A stretch of 32,688 nucleotides of DNA from Pholiota molesta (lineage: Eukaryota; Basidiomycota; Agaricomycetes; Agaricales; Strophariaceae). Numbering within the stretch: the first letter of the stretch is position 1; every line of letters starts with the position of its first letter. Location of the stretch: contig JACGCK010000369.1 of the NCBI GenBank assembly GCA_014925825.1, positions 1 to 32,688 of the forward strand. The letters run 5' to 3'. Made by a program: the position numbers and the translations under genes. The notes beneath the pieces were generated by a model, which saw nothing but the letters and a program-made list of their open reading frames with translations, was not told the origin of the DNA and did no database searches. Below are positions 21,174-32,688 of the stretch, piece after piece.

Positions 21174-21705
21174 CGTGAGCCTGGACTCTGAAGGTGGTGG
21201 ATTGATAGTAAAATTTGGGCGATTGACTCGCCTCCGTTACAATCTCGTCGTGATCGCCAATGTTTGCCATTACACTCCGAAATAAATATATTCCCGATAA
21301 AGCCGATGGACTGTTTGGGATCTGCTCTTGGAAATGAGATTGCGCCTTTGTTGCGCCTGGGTAGCGTCCACGTTGTTTTTCTTGTGGACGTACAGTTTTC
21401 AAAGTAAAACATGTGAGAAGGTTAAGTCGCAGGACATGGGCGCTTATTTGTTGATCTGATTATCACGATTTGACAGTCATCAGCGTTACGCAATCCTCCT
21501 CAACGCACCCCACACTACTTTTTTCTGAGTTCATCAATTTGGGTAACAGAATCTGTACCCGCAGGTCGATGGGACAACAATATGCGCCACACTATTTATC
21601 AGCGCCAACACTTATGGCTCATACGTTTCAAGTGTTGCCATTCGGCGGGTCGTATACCATCTACTAGCCCCAGAAATGGGCGCACTTAAATCGCCCTAGT
21701 AGTGG

Positions 21706-21727
21706 TATGAAGCAGCGATGCTTCATA
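21706..21727. repeat. Hairpin with 9-bp perfect stem
   Basis: TATGAAGCA (21706-21714) pairs with TGCTTCATA (21719-21727) across the loop GCGA. It lies in non-coding sequence and its function is unknown. Confidence 0.7.
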
Positions 21728-22174
21728 GTACAATCAAAGACTCGCTCAGGCTAGAACGGCGTGTAGTACTACATGGACTGGACCCGGGTCCTGCACGGCT
21801 TAACTAGATCGAAAGGCGGATTGAATACGCACCTTGAAATTTGAATGCCTACTAATAGGCCGTATCTAAAATCAATTAAGTACAGGCCTTGATTCCTTGC
21901 TTAATGAAATCGCTCAAGAACAATAAAAGGGGGTCTATTACGGACAACGTGGAGTCCAAAATTACCTACGACCCCATGAGACTTGAGCACTGAGTACTTG
22001 AGTGTACATAAATATATGAATAGACATCTTATCGATTTGATGCCTCATTCGCGGGTATTTTGGCAGAAGCTTGCCAAACGGGATGGGGTTGTGGACGGTG
22101 GAATACAACACTGGATCACTCATTTAAAGCCTAGAAGGTGAGGGGTTGAGCCTTGGACTCAAGGAGTTTGGAAT

Positions 22175-22196
22175 TGAAATAACTTAAGTTATTTCA
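22175..22196. repeat. 22-bp perfect palindrome
   Basis: The half-site TGAAATAACTT (22175-22185) is followed directly by its exact reverse complement (22186-22196). A smaller inverted pair, CCTTG/CAAGG, lies just upstream at 22151-22164. Confidence 0.85.
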
Positions 22197-23612
22197 GGGA
22201 GTACAGAGTACATTCTACAAATTGGTAGCAAAGTCATTTGTCTTGTCAACAACTTCTCAAGTTCTTCGGCTTGTGGGTCACATTCGGCCATGTATGTGAT
22301 TTGTGAGACGGAAGACATACAGGACGTATTTGGCTTAATGGCCACTCATTAGTACTCACACAGACAGACATAGACTCGCACCTTGTCCTCCACGTTGTCG
22401 ACACGTTGTCAGCGGGTGCTAATATAAATTTATGTGTTCTGACGGAAACACGTCTTGCTAGACACAAGAAAAGATACCAACTATCGAGAATTCCAATTCG
22501 CATCGATAAAGGCATTGTAGTAGTCATCCGGAAATCATACACATCGCCGGCCTTGTCAAGTTTTCAGGAGTCGTAAAATGTTGCGAACTTAATCATGAAG
22601 AAAAGACGTTCATGGGCGTCACAAGATCCGACTTAGATTAATGAATTCAAGTTGATGCTTATCTTATTCGTTATCTTGATGCATCAGATTCCAGAACTTA
22701 TCAATATCAACTTGGAGGCTGGCACGAACCTGCAGGAACACTTCACTACAGTTGTAAGTACTATCCTAATCCAGGAGTTTGAAAAGTCACAGGAGTTTGA
22801 AATCTTCCTTTTCCTCCGTCAGTTTCCAATATCTCATTCTCAGGTTTTGCATGATGATACATACATACTATACATTAATGAATATAAAGAAAGATTGGAG
22901 AGAATCGGAGTACAGCAAGCAGTGGATGGTGAAAAGACATTTCCATTACACTCAGAGAGGCAATGTAACCAAATGTTGTCCCAGATCTATGTAGATCGGG
23001 CTGCTCATTCACCCTCGGGATTTTGGGACAACCTTCCTACATAGCAAGCCATTCGCTATGCAAAACCCTGGACTCAAGGATGCGTTCGTTCAAATGTTAA
23101 ATTGAAAAAAGCTCTTTTGTCTTTGCGAAGAGTGACAGACGTGATGTGGACGTGATAATTTTGTAGCTCCGGCCCAATGGCAAAATAACTGCGGCAATGA
23201 CGCCAGCACGTCGAGACGGTGCCGGGGCTCGGAATACGAAAATGTTGATGTGACTTTCAGTGACAAGGCTTTCAATCTCGCGATGTCGTTGACTTTTTAC
23301 CACCGGGAATGCTCCGCTGTCCACTGTGCTTGACCTCTCCACAAGAAACTTTATATTCGAGTAGAAGACAAAAAGCCACATGTGCTGGCGAAGTTTAAGG
23401 GATGGAGGGCCAATGGTTGTGGAGGAATACACTTTCTACCGAAATTGTTTCAAGCTCCTGGATTAGGATAGTATGCCCAAGAGGTTTAGAACTAGAATTG
23501 TGCTCCTAGTGAAAATAGATAAGCTGATGATAATTTCCGAACTATATTTTTTACAGTATCCGTGATAAAAGGGAAAATAACGGCTACTAACTGCCGCAGG
23601 AGAAGTAGCCGG

Positions 23613-23629
23613 GATAGATAGATAGATAG
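23613..23629 (+). repeat. Short GATA microsatellite
   Basis: Four consecutive GATA units are followed by degenerate copies (gtgagtagatag). Confidence 0.7.
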
Positions 23630-24219
23630 GTGAGTAGATAGCGAGGTAAATTGGATCGATGGACGATGAGGGGTCGCCAGGCCAGTAACTATATAGGAAA
23701 TATGGTGAATATTTTTACAGACAGCCAGGAGAGAAATGCATGGATGGACAGTCCAGAGAATAGCCGACAATGCAAAAGAGAAAATAGAAACACTTAGCCG
23801 ATTAGCGAAAGTCAAGCTGGAAAGTAGAGATGTTGGGAATCGAACGAAGGGAAAGCGGGGGTATGAAGGAAGGTCAGGTTCGGATAGAATGAGGGTATGG
23901 GTGGGTATGGAGAAGTGGTATTGAAGGAGCGTGAGTGCCGAATCCTTGCGGTCATAAAATAATCGAGAGACGAGACATGAGGACAGATGAGATGATAGAA
24001 GGAACGAAACGAGCGCGGGGTGATGAGAATGAAACGAATGTGAAGCAATTGGATATGCAATGAGGGAACAGGCCGTGGAAAATGAGTGTTGATGCAGATG
24101 CGTCATGAGATGGCAATATATGTATGCAGAAATTGACGAAAAAAATGATGGGAGGTGGAGAACGAAAGAGGTCATGGTAGCAGTGTGTCCAATGAAAGGA
24201 AGGAAAACGTCAGATGAGA

Positions 24220-26841
24220 CTATGAGAACTGACGCATTTTCTCGAGGACGTTGTCCATTTTGGGGGATTTTTCAAGAACCTGCGCGATCGACGGGGGGCG
24301 GCTGCGCTTAATATTAGCAGAATACGAGCTGCTGGCAGCCGTAGATGAGGAAGTCATAGACGAAGTGGAGACGCGATTCGAAGAGTAGGCCACCCGCCGA
24401 TCTTCCGCAGGCTCAGAGCCGCCGCCATTGCGGGGAGGACGAAGGGACGATGCCCCCTCCGGAATGGCAGTTAGGGAAGACATAGTGATACTGGGACTGG
24501 GAGGTAAAAGAGATGAGGTAGACGAAGAAGGGGAAGCTGACCTGGAACTCATCGACGACCGCTTAGGATTAGACGTAGGGGGCACATCGGGCAGGCCTTT
24601 CTCTGGGGGATTTACGGCAGGGGGTAACTTGCTGGAGCGGAGCAGAGACCCCGTTCGCGAAGCAACATAGGCGGAGTCGCCGAGAGGATATGGGCGTCGA
24701 AGTTTTTTATTGCGGAAGATTGATGACAAGGAATCTGTTCCAGAGCCGCCCAACGACCGAATGGATTCGGCGCCCGAGGTCGCATGAGACTCGCCGCCTG
24801 AGTCGCTATGGTAGTTCAGACGGCGACGCATCGCGGATGGCCCGCTCTTGTTGGTCTCCTGGTCTGACTCGGCACCACTAGGTGCAAACCGTGAGTTGTT
24901 CATGACACTGGGTGGGAGCGGCCTGGGCTCTTGCTTCTGCTGCTGATGCTTCTCATCCTGCTCGTTGATGATATGAATCATGCCCTGAATCGTCTTGTCT
25001 TGCTTGAGAACTTCAGATTCCAAGGATGTAACTTTCTTTTCGAAGACATTGATCTTTTTCTCCAAGGCGGTGACCTCCGCAATATGCATTTCTGTCATGT
25101 TCAGCACGAACGTGGCGAGCTCGTCGTACTGCAGATTGCGTTCCCTAATCGCTTGCCGGAGCTCATCCGCGGACGCGGTCTCGATGTTAAAGCCTTCTTT
25201 CTCAGTAGCGATGGGGGAGTGGGTGGGGGTTTTGTCGGCGCCTTGGCAGTTGCCGACCGGGCGAGACGGGAAGTGGGAACGACTCCGGAGCTAATAGTGT
25301 GTGCGCGAGGTCGCACAGAACCTTCTCCCCGTGATGAAGAGAAAGATTCCCTTGTGGGAGTCTGCGCCCCCGGAGACGCAGGCACGTTGGGAGGAGGCGA
25401 AGACGGCAGAGAAGGCGTAGGCGGAAGAGGAAGGGGGATCGAGGGCGGCCTGCTTCGCGAGGGGGACGAAGGCCGCTTCATACGCGATCGGAGAGAAGCA
25501 GGAGCAGTGCCTTCGGGAGAATGAACTGATCCCACCGCCACAGAAGTGCGGCGTTGGAGAGATGGAGGGAGGCCTTTTTCCATCTCAGAAGGCCGAGGAA
25601 ATTCACGCGCGGTGTCGTGGGGACGAGGGGTCGAACTTCCGTCATTTCGTTCATGGCTCTTGCGATCGGAACTGTTCTTTGGATTCTTCTGCTGTGGGCT
25701 TGGCGGCCGTTCATTTCCACCGATGCTGGACGTCTGACGATGACGCACAGCCGCTGCGATGGCAGCAGCTGGAGTTTGTCCTCGTCGATACGTGGTTGGC
25801 TGTTCGGGATATCGGGTGCTAGATGAGGCCATAGTGCCTTCCGATTCCGCCCTAATGCGCTGTTTGCCTCCTTGTAGAGTCGTTGATGCTTCATTTTCAG
25901 GTCGCGAGAAGAGATCCTTATATTCATCTAGGTCATCGGCTGTTAATGAAATCGTTATCGTAGGTTGTGCAGGTGCAGGACGAGGCGTCGTAGAACGGGA
26001 TTTTGTTCCATTGGATGACCCCGATTCGAGAGATGAGGACCTTGTTCCTGGAGGATGCAGTCCTGGTGATGGTGACTGTGCCGCGGGTTTTACAGATGCA
26101 GAATCTGTTTGATTGACCGCAGCCTTTGATGACCGCGCATAAGAGAAGCGAGCGGCGAACTTGGAAGTCAATGAGGAGTTGTGACTCTTGGTAGGAAGTG
26201 GAGGAGGAGGCTGGATGTTGATAAGAGGCTCAGAAGGGCGTCTAACACACTTTATCGTTAGTAAGTCAAATTCTTGAAAGATATCCTAACCACAGAAAAC
26301 AAAAAAAGGTGAATAATCATCAAATGGCCACCGCCTTGAGAAACAAATACAGCCTTCCTTTCGCTAGGAAATGCTTGAGGTATCTCGGGTTTGTACGGAA
26401 AGAGAATGTAGGACAATAAAAAGGAATGATCCACAAACAGGCCGCCCGATACCAAAAAGGAAAGTGTCAGCAAAAAAAAGTAAGCACACACCTGTCCGTA
26501 CTGGGCCCTCTGCTAGCACTCGACATCTCCAGCTCCCCTCCTTCCGAAGAATAGCGTCCCCCTCCTGATGACGCGAACGGGCTCGAGGTGGCAGACTGGT
26601 TAGACTTTTTCCGCGAACGCCCAAATAATGGAATGCGCGTTATTTTCTTCTTCGTTGGCACCGCGGCCACCGCCCCCTCATCGCAACTGGAAGGAACTTC
26701 TAGAGCCATGGATGACCTCGTTGTAGTAGATATGTCGTTATTTGAGTGTCGCGCCTGGAGTGAAGTATGGCCCCCACGAAAAAAGTCGGTGAGATCTGAG
26801 GTTTTGGCGAGGAGGCCACGGGAAGGAGAAGCAGAAGACAT
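24220..26841 (-). CDS. Long Ser/Pro-rich disordered protein with a coiled coil, unknown function
   Basis: Exon 1 is 26492-26841 (MSSASPSRGLLAKTSDLTDFF...). A 250-bp intron (26242-26491, gtgtgt...gttag) rejoins the frame at TDR/RPSEPLINIQ. The protein is dominated by Ser, Pro, Arg and Thr and looks disordered. Exceptions are LTADDLDEYKDLFSRPE and, near the C-terminal third, a heptad-like stretch (EGFNIETASADELRQAIRER... to VTALEKKINVFEKKVTSLE) that should form a coiled coil. The end is basic (NIKRSRPPSIAQVLEKSPK). Between about 25150 and 25390 the coding frame changes. One option is an intron ending at ctattag (25291-25292) with a weak donor at 25385. Another is a donor gtgcga near 25310 with an acceptor at ctactgag. 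A third is a one-base deletion. Scaffold or cytoskeletal adaptor proteins often look like this, but that is only a guess. Confidence 0.65.
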
Positions 26842-28199
26842 ATTAGAATATGTACAGGTAACTTATATCGGTTCCAAGAGTTCGGAAGGTAGCCAAGGGT
26901 CTGAGACGCGTCCGTCAGTGAAGACGACGGCGTTTAGAAGGTGGCTTATGTGCTAGGGTTCGTGGGTTTTATAAATCGCCGAAGAGATTTCCAGGCTTCC
27001 CTTGCTTGCCGTAAATATGGTCCGGCGCTGTAAATACCTGGGGAAGAACGCGTCACGGCCGATGTAAGTGGTTGAGAAGAAGGGAGGGTGTGCGAGAAAG
27101 AGGTTCAACCTTGGAACATCAAGCCTTCCCCAGAGAAGAGGGCCGTTCAAGTCGCAAAACGTGTTCCGTCCCACAGTCATCAACCTAGTTCGAGAGATCT
27201 CCTAGCCTCTTTTTCAGATAAGCGAATCCAACCCTGGACGCAGGATTGTAAATACATTTATGATCTCTTGCCTGATTCAGCGTCAATATGAATATCCAGT
27301 GTCCGCTCGCTGTTCTTTACGAAATTCCAGACGGAGATCTTTTCTGTATAAATTCAGTGTCGTGAGCGCTCATTCTGCTGATTGCATTTGCCAGCGTTGA
27401 ATTCTTCTTTTAGGTAAAATACTCCTAGAACGGGCTCCGTGACGAGGTCAGTGGTTCGGCTGCCGGGGTCGCCTGGGCGTCTGTGGTCGTCAACGAAGAT
27501 CGTCACACTTTTTTTGACATTCCAGGTTTGAAACAATAGAAAATTTATAGCTGATTGGCCACGGATTGGACCGATTCCCCGAAGCACAATAATGCGAACG
27601 GGTGCAGACGGCTGCAGCCTGCCGAATCTCGAGTTGCTGCCTGTTGCTGCCGATTTCATTTTGTTCTCACTGGCGTTGGCCCTCGATGGCCAGAAGCGGA
27701 ATCTGGTATCGTCAAGATATCTTCCTGTATCATCATTCTGCGCGATATCTACCTTCATTTTATCATTTTTATGTGGATGATGGATTAAATAGGTGCACAT
27801 GGTGGACGTTGGCTAGCCCATGGAGTTTCTTTTAGACTTGTCTTGAGCTCGGGCTAAAATATGACAGGCGTTAATTTTAATTTTGGCTGAGCATGGCGAA
27901 GCTGCTCGTTGATACACTGGGCGGATTACGCAAAGACGATTCAGCTGGCTCCAAGGATTGCAGTCTGCACTGTGCAGAACGGAAGTGTACAAGTTATTCA
28001 CAGCTCAACCGAGCTCCCCTGTTCATAATCATTGTTCTGTCGAGTTAGATCACCCGCAGCTACCTCGAAGAGCCGAAAGAGCGCTGAGCAACGCTGTTGA
28101 TTCTTGAGTATTAAATCGCTATTGTCGGGATCCGGAGCTGTTGATACGTCGACAAGTTCACGTTGAGTTCACGGAAAGCCTTTTGCACTTGTGGTGCAT
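26842..28199. other. 1.36-kb spacer without a supportable gene
   Basis: This holds the upstream region of the Ser/Pro-rich gene (-) and the downstream flank of the small candidate gene (-). Open frames at 27354-27800 (-) and 27555-27835 (+) overlap one another on opposite strands and lack family features. Confidence 0.35.
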
Positions 28200-28521
28200 C
28201 TAGTGGGAGATCTTGGGTGCATCTGCAAAAAGAATCAAGAAAGCATTTGGCACTGTTTGGTAGTATACACTCACGAAATTGATCGTAACTTTCAGTTTTC
28301 CAGTTCGGGCATAGCGCGCCCAGCAGTTTGGCGCTTTTCTGATTAATCAGCAATTTTTTTCTCCTTCTGCCACTCGAAAGGTGTTGCTGAGGCTCATCCA
28401 TATACAATTCGCACATGACAGACAGCCTACTTTTCCAAGACGAAACCAACCCACTGCTATTGCGCTGTTCAAGTGCTGTTTTATCTCGCTCGCTGGCTCC
28501 TGGTATGGTCTCATCGCTCAT
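28200..28521 (-). CDS. Small hypothetical protein, possible two-exon gene
   Basis: ATG at 28521 opens a frame (MSDETIPGASERDKTALEQR...). A canonical 52-bp intron (28223-28274, gtgagtg...ttttgcag) would splice to a short second exon ending in TAG (28200-28202), giving 89 residues. Unspliced, the frame stays open to 28111 (136 residues). The intron has the length and splice signals of the confident introns in this window, which is the main support. The peptide is charged (GRRRKKLLINQKSAKLLG), with no membrane segment or known domain. Confidence 0.4.
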
Positions 28522-29827
28522 AACTTATAAGTAGCAAAAATGTCCAAAAAAAACTTCTCGGTAAAGTACTTGGCGAAACATCTCCGCTTTTACGGTCCGG
28601 TCTGTGCTTTTAAAGCAGCTTGCTGAGAAAAGGATGCATAACAACTCTCACGAGAGAAGTTTGCTATGTAATTCTTTCTCTGAAACTTGAAGGCCGAACC
28701 ATTTTAACTGGATGTGTCAGAGCCCAAGACGAATGCCTACCCCGTACCGGAGCGATTGGATACTACTCTTGCCATGGCACTCTGGATATACTGTCTGGAC
28801 TTTTTTTGCGGTCAAACGCTCTTGCCTGGCCTGGAGTCTGGAATACCTGCTGTCCTTTCATAACAATCACGTCGTCATCTGTCCGAGTTTCCCCGTCTCC
28901 CATCTCCTTCTACGACCATCGTATCTCCACTTCTCAAAAATTTGACAATTTGGCACATCAGGAGACGTCAATCAGCTCTCATTTCATTCTCGCCTTGCAC
29001 TCTTAACGAGTCTAAACATCGCCGAAACGAGTCGAGCTTGGATCGTTTTGCTTGGCCACGCTCATTTCCATTCCTTCAGCACCGATGTCCTATATCCTCA
29101 GAGCACGTCGTATAAACACTTTCGGGATTGTGGAGCTACTTTAGAAGCCACATGCTCTGTGAGACTAGGCGGCTACGTACTGCATGCAAAGTAGCGTTTT
29201 CACATCCCACGATTATCTTAAGTCGAGCGATCAGATCAGTGACGTTTGGTGTTCCCCAGGCTTTCATGTGCAAGCGCGCAACGTTGTCTTACAGAGCATA
29301 TGTACTTCTCATGTCAGCGTGCTCGTGGAAGGTTTTCTAACTTTTGGAAGCAGCCGTCATGCTGTACTCATGTGGATCATGGAACTCCGAGGAACACTTG
29401 AAGGTCGCAGTTTTTCTGCAGCTATCTTCGAGGTCTGGTCTAACGCCTATAGCTAAGAGGGTTATTTGAAAGCAGTGCATCTACGGGCAAAGGCTATAGG
29501 ACTCAGGATGCATCTCAATCTCTGCTTAGGTTGGTCTCTGTTTCCCACTGATGCAAGCGCTGTGATCCGCATATTCGTGATCTTTAGCGCCGGGAAAGAC
29601 TTAATTTCCCTTGAGAACACTGCCTCCGTGTGAGTTGCAGTTAATACGAAATTTCTAGAGCGTTGGTGGATGGACCTCCGGACTTCTCTGTCAGATAGTG
29701 GTCTCAGAGGGCCGATATATGTCCTTTAGCCGACTGCGTATCGATTACTGGCAACTGTAAATCGAATCTACCTAGTGAAATGACGACATTTCCAAGCATC
29801 TCTACATCTCTACGCTCACCAATGTCC
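28522..29827. other. 1.3-kb spacer, nothing supportable
   Basis: Several short open frames exist on the plus strand (28620-29006, 29184-29456), without splice-consistent extension or recognisable domains. Confidence 0.35.
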
Positions 29828-30459
29828 TCAAATAATTCCTGTGCGCTGCGGCGGCCTGCCTATTCCCTTTGGATTTTTTTTTTGCGAGGTCTGCATTACA
29901 TACACGATTCCAGTGGATCGGAACACGAACCGCGTTCTAACACCACCCGTATACGCCCGTATGAAACCTTGTGCTGCACGTATGGCATCCATGATCCCAG
30001 TGCACCCTCGGAATCTATGTAGCGGTGGCTCCATATCGCCTTCCCCCGAAAGTAGCAAATTTTCCCGTCTACCTGCAGGCCTTGATGGTGGCATCTCCCT
30101 CGACCTTCGAATCCACCTCGACTTCCATCCGCAAGTCCCTTGCCTTTGCTCGAGGCTTCTCTGCTCGTTGAGCATGCCCAAGGTTCTCCTTTGCGAGACT
30201 TACAGGTCTGTTGTCGGGAATTCCATGTACAACGGCTGGGGCTCCCTGGACGCTTTGAAATAATTTTCCCCACTGGCAGTTGAGTATAGCTCCCTTGGTG
30301 AATCGGTTTATTCCATCTTTGAAGTTCGAAGGACCTTGGTAAACGATTGTATAGGAGCAGGGGTATTGGTATGTGCTCGTAAAACAACCTCACAGCTTCG
30401 CCATTGAGGCTCAATAGTTTCCAATCCGCCGGTACCTTTGTGGCTTCGGATTCTGCCAT
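29828..30459 (-). other. Possible degraded or unresolved gene: three overlapping open frames
   Basis: From ATG at 30459 one frame is open to 29896 and begins in a protein-like way (MAESEATKVPADWKLLSLN...). A second frame is open from about 30390 to about 30085 with a stretch such as GKLFQSVQGAPAVVHGIPDN. A third runs from 30181 to 29828. Frame shifts within one old gene, or chance open frames, could both explain this. No family is recognised. Confidence 0.3.
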
Positions 30460-32688
30460 AACTCAATAGCATAGCTCAAAAGCTCCAGTTACCGATAACC
30501 AACAGATAATATATTCACGTGAATTAAATGTAGAACCCAACCCGTTGCGCGACAGCGGCGCAGGTTGCATCAGAAGGGCGCGTGCTTATCTGACGGCGGC
30601 TCGGAGGCACATTAACGCTTCAAGGTATGTCCCAAAATGGGCGTTGCGAAACATGAGGCTCGCAGCCTATTTATGGACCGGCTATGTGGAGTCAGTCAGT
30701 GTCTGTTTGTCACTGGACGACGCGATCGATCGTGGTTTGTGGGTTTGTCGATTTATGTGTTTGTCAACTGGAATCAGCTGGGATCCAAAGGGCTGGGCGC
30801 TTCTGTCGGTGTCTTTCGGGGATTTTACGGCGGTTTGTGGGATTCCAATTGAATTCGGAGCCTGAGGATGGCGTACTCAACATGTAACTTGGGATTCAGT
30901 AGGATTTGGTGGCATCCATCGGGGATGAGCGAGGGAATCAATTGGGCGGCAAAGTTGGCCAATATGTATGGAAGTATCTGTCATTATGTTGATTTTATAA
31001 GTGACCTTTGGTGCATGACTAGATAATTCATTTTTAAGCTTGGATGAAGCTAGTGTTCCAGTCTGAGGTTAATTAATTGGATGCAGCACTTATGGTGTCT
31101 GCCTTAACCAGGACCTCGACTTCCTGGGCATTACTACGCCTGGCAAGCATGCGATGGGTATTTCGAGATGACATAGGCTGGTCCAAGGCTGGTCGCCGAC
31201 ATGCAAGTTGGACATGTATCAATCGTCTTGCTAAAAATGCGGTCATCAGGCCAATGGCAGGATCCTGTATCTATGAGATTTCAAGCTCCAAGTTCTGCGT
31301 CAAGTTTTTGATTAGATCTTTGTTCTTAGAATTATGGTGATCTTTCATAGCGATCTTAGAGGCGTGGACTCTTATTTTTGGTATGTATATTACTTTGAAT
31401 GAACGGTTCCCGGATGCTACAGCGGGGAATACATTAGCAACTGAGGGAGATGTGATGTATCAGAAGAATACGGGAGTCCGCTGCCCTAGGTGGTGGGTTT
31501 GTGAGTGGGAGTTGAGACCAGGATAGTACACGGCTGTCCTTAGTTCCTGATGAGAACTATAATAAGTTTTCTGGGGCTCGTAGATGGGGGGTGGAAGGAT
31601 GATCTAAATACTTCTGATCACACTCTATGACAGTGGCCATGGAAGAGACAGGAACGTAAGCAGACTGTAACATGCCTCTGGCGTCTGTTGCATAGATTAA
31701 ACATCTATAATTGTAGGCGGCGATCAGGTCAAATGCACGTGTAGGTCCATACATATATGAGAGCAGCACTGCGCTGTTAACACACTTGGTGGTTTTGAAG
31801 GGTACTGCAGGAGTGCTTCACCTTGCTTTGCGTGAAGGGCTCTATTACTGGGTTGGTTTAGGGGACGTGCGCATGCGAGGTACTTGGGTAGATACCTAGG
31901 TGCCATGTATTGTATTCCATAAAAAAGAACAACTTCGGATGACAGCTCGGTCTTCACGTCCACTCAGGAGTGAGTAGAATACTACTATTTTTACCCTTTC
32001 GTATCAGACGCGGACGTTATGAGCAACGGTCGCAGCACCGTTGCCATCGTATGCTTCAGCAGCGATAGTTTGAACAGCGGAAAGTTACAGATAATGGGCG
32101 ATGGCTAGGCTATGGCCACCGGCTCAGTTGAAGTTTAGATAGATGTCAATTTCTTTGCAGAAGGGTTTGAAGAAGGTAGGTATGCGAGTTTGGTGCGAGT
32201 TAATGGTATGAAAACATAACGCATGTCCAAGTTGACTTTCTTGAGAGAATCTCAGCGCTAAAGGGTTCGGAAATGTTCTTGGAAGAAACGGTCAGCGGTC
32301 AGCGCTTCAAGGCGCTTCAGTTTGAGCCTTCAAACGTTCTAAGTTCGTCGAGATCATCGACTTCTGATTCTGACTGAATTCAATCGGTCAGACTCTCCTG
32401 CCATGTATTCAATTTTACCATCTGGCCGACCTCGCATGCGCAAGTGGCCGTCAACGGGAATAGTTCCAGGTCTAGCGTGAGTTCATGTGGAAATGCTAGG
32501 ACAGAAAGCTCGGATGAAGGGAGAAGCTGCGTCCAAGCTGCGTCGACATAAATGATGCTCAAATCCAAGCTCAAATCAAGCTCAAATGATGCTTATGATG
32601 CGAGCGCTTATATAATGTCCCTCCTCGGGTGATCCGAAAAATTAGAGTTCCGCGTCTACCTAATGTAGTCAGATCTAACCACCACCAC
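30460..32688. other. 2.2-kb right-end region without a supportable gene
   Basis: Only short open frames are seen on either strand. At 32550-32600 short direct repeats of caagctcaaat and atgatgc occur, and TATATAA lies at about 32609, near the window end. It could be the upstream region of a gene outside the window. Confidence 0.35.

Larger units (their letters stand above)
21174..24219. other. 3-kb region without a supportable gene
   Basis: From the threonine synthase start to the end of the Ser/Pro-rich gene there is no recognised gene. An open frame at 22655-23044 (+, about 130 codons, EYKERLERIGVQQ near its end) has no known motif. Small features are a hairpin at 21706-21727, a 22-bp palindrome at 22175-22196, a short direct repeat (caggagtttgaaa, near 22772 and 22791) and a GATA microsatellite near 23613. 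The segment 23500-24200 is purine-rich on the plus strand. Confidence 0.4.

Noticed and set aside
22652..23044. 130-codon plus-strand open frame
   Set aside because: It lacks recognised motifs and splice-consistent neighbours; kept only as a remark in the spacer entry.
24428..26112. Several plus-strand open frames opposite the Ser/Pro-rich gene
   Set aside because: They are antisense shadows of a low-complexity coding sequence.
27354..27835. Overlapping open frames on both strands
   Set aside because: There is no domain, no homologue that I recognise and no intron logic.
30545..31340. Plus-strand open frames near the right end
   Set aside because: They are short, overlap in several registers and lack protein-like motifs.
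1..32688. tRNA, rRNA, CRISPR or riboswitch elements
   Set aside because: I scanned by eye for T-arm-like GGTTCGA-TCC motifs, regularly spaced repeats and conserved RNA cores and found nothing that folds or repeats convincingly; a tRNAscan-SE or Infernal run would be decisive.

Overview
The window reads as nuclear DNA of a mushroom-forming basidiomycete (Agaricomycetes). Genes lie on both strands and are split by many short GT-AG introns, mostly 46-95 bp. The protein families also fit: a CorA-like Mg2+ transporter family with many introns, a NACHT P-loop NTPase, an F-box protein, fungal threonine synthase and a fungal Asterix homologue. There is no sign of operons, Shine-Dalgarno sites or prokaryotic mobile elements. 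All gene models were spliced by hand from reading frame, splice sites and, where possible, comparison of two paralogues inside the window.

Layout. 1-852 (+): 3' part of a conserved fungal protein. 1283-3688 (-): a D-lactate dehydrogenase-like gene broken by a 1157-bp foldback-like element with ~430-bp inverted arms, flanked by a 6-bp target duplication. 4235-5143 (+): a multi-pass membrane protein. 5772-8260 (-) and 13152-15606 (+): two closely related CorA-like transporter genes in inverted, divergent orientation. Between them lies a complete five-exon NACHT NTPase gene, 9922-12706 (-). 16065-17861 (+): an F-box gene carrying a one-base frameshift. 18394-18942 (+): Asterix. 19204-21173 (-): threonine synthase. 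24220-26841 (-): a long Ser/Pro-rich protein with a coiled coil. 28200-28521 (-) and around 29828-30459 (-): weak small-gene candidates. The remainder, mainly 21.2-24.2 kb and 30.5-32.7 kb, shows no supportable gene.

Threonine synthase (amino-acid synthesis) and Asterix (membrane-protein biogenesis at the ER) are housekeeping genes and converge tail to tail. The left half is more fluid: a duplicated transporter pair, a STAND-type NTPase, a transposon insertion and a frameshifted F-box gene. That pattern is common in the fast-evolving accessory parts of Agaricomycete genomes. Nothing here proves that the NACHT and CorA-like genes act together.

The most notable points are: (i) the foldback-like element, whose exact insertion and target duplication can be read from the interrupted frame; (ii) a 2-nucleotide exon needed in both CorA-like paralogues to keep frame through the first membrane helix; (iii) loss of the glycine of the GMN motif in one of the two paralogues; and (iv) the inverted transporter pair around the NACHT gene.
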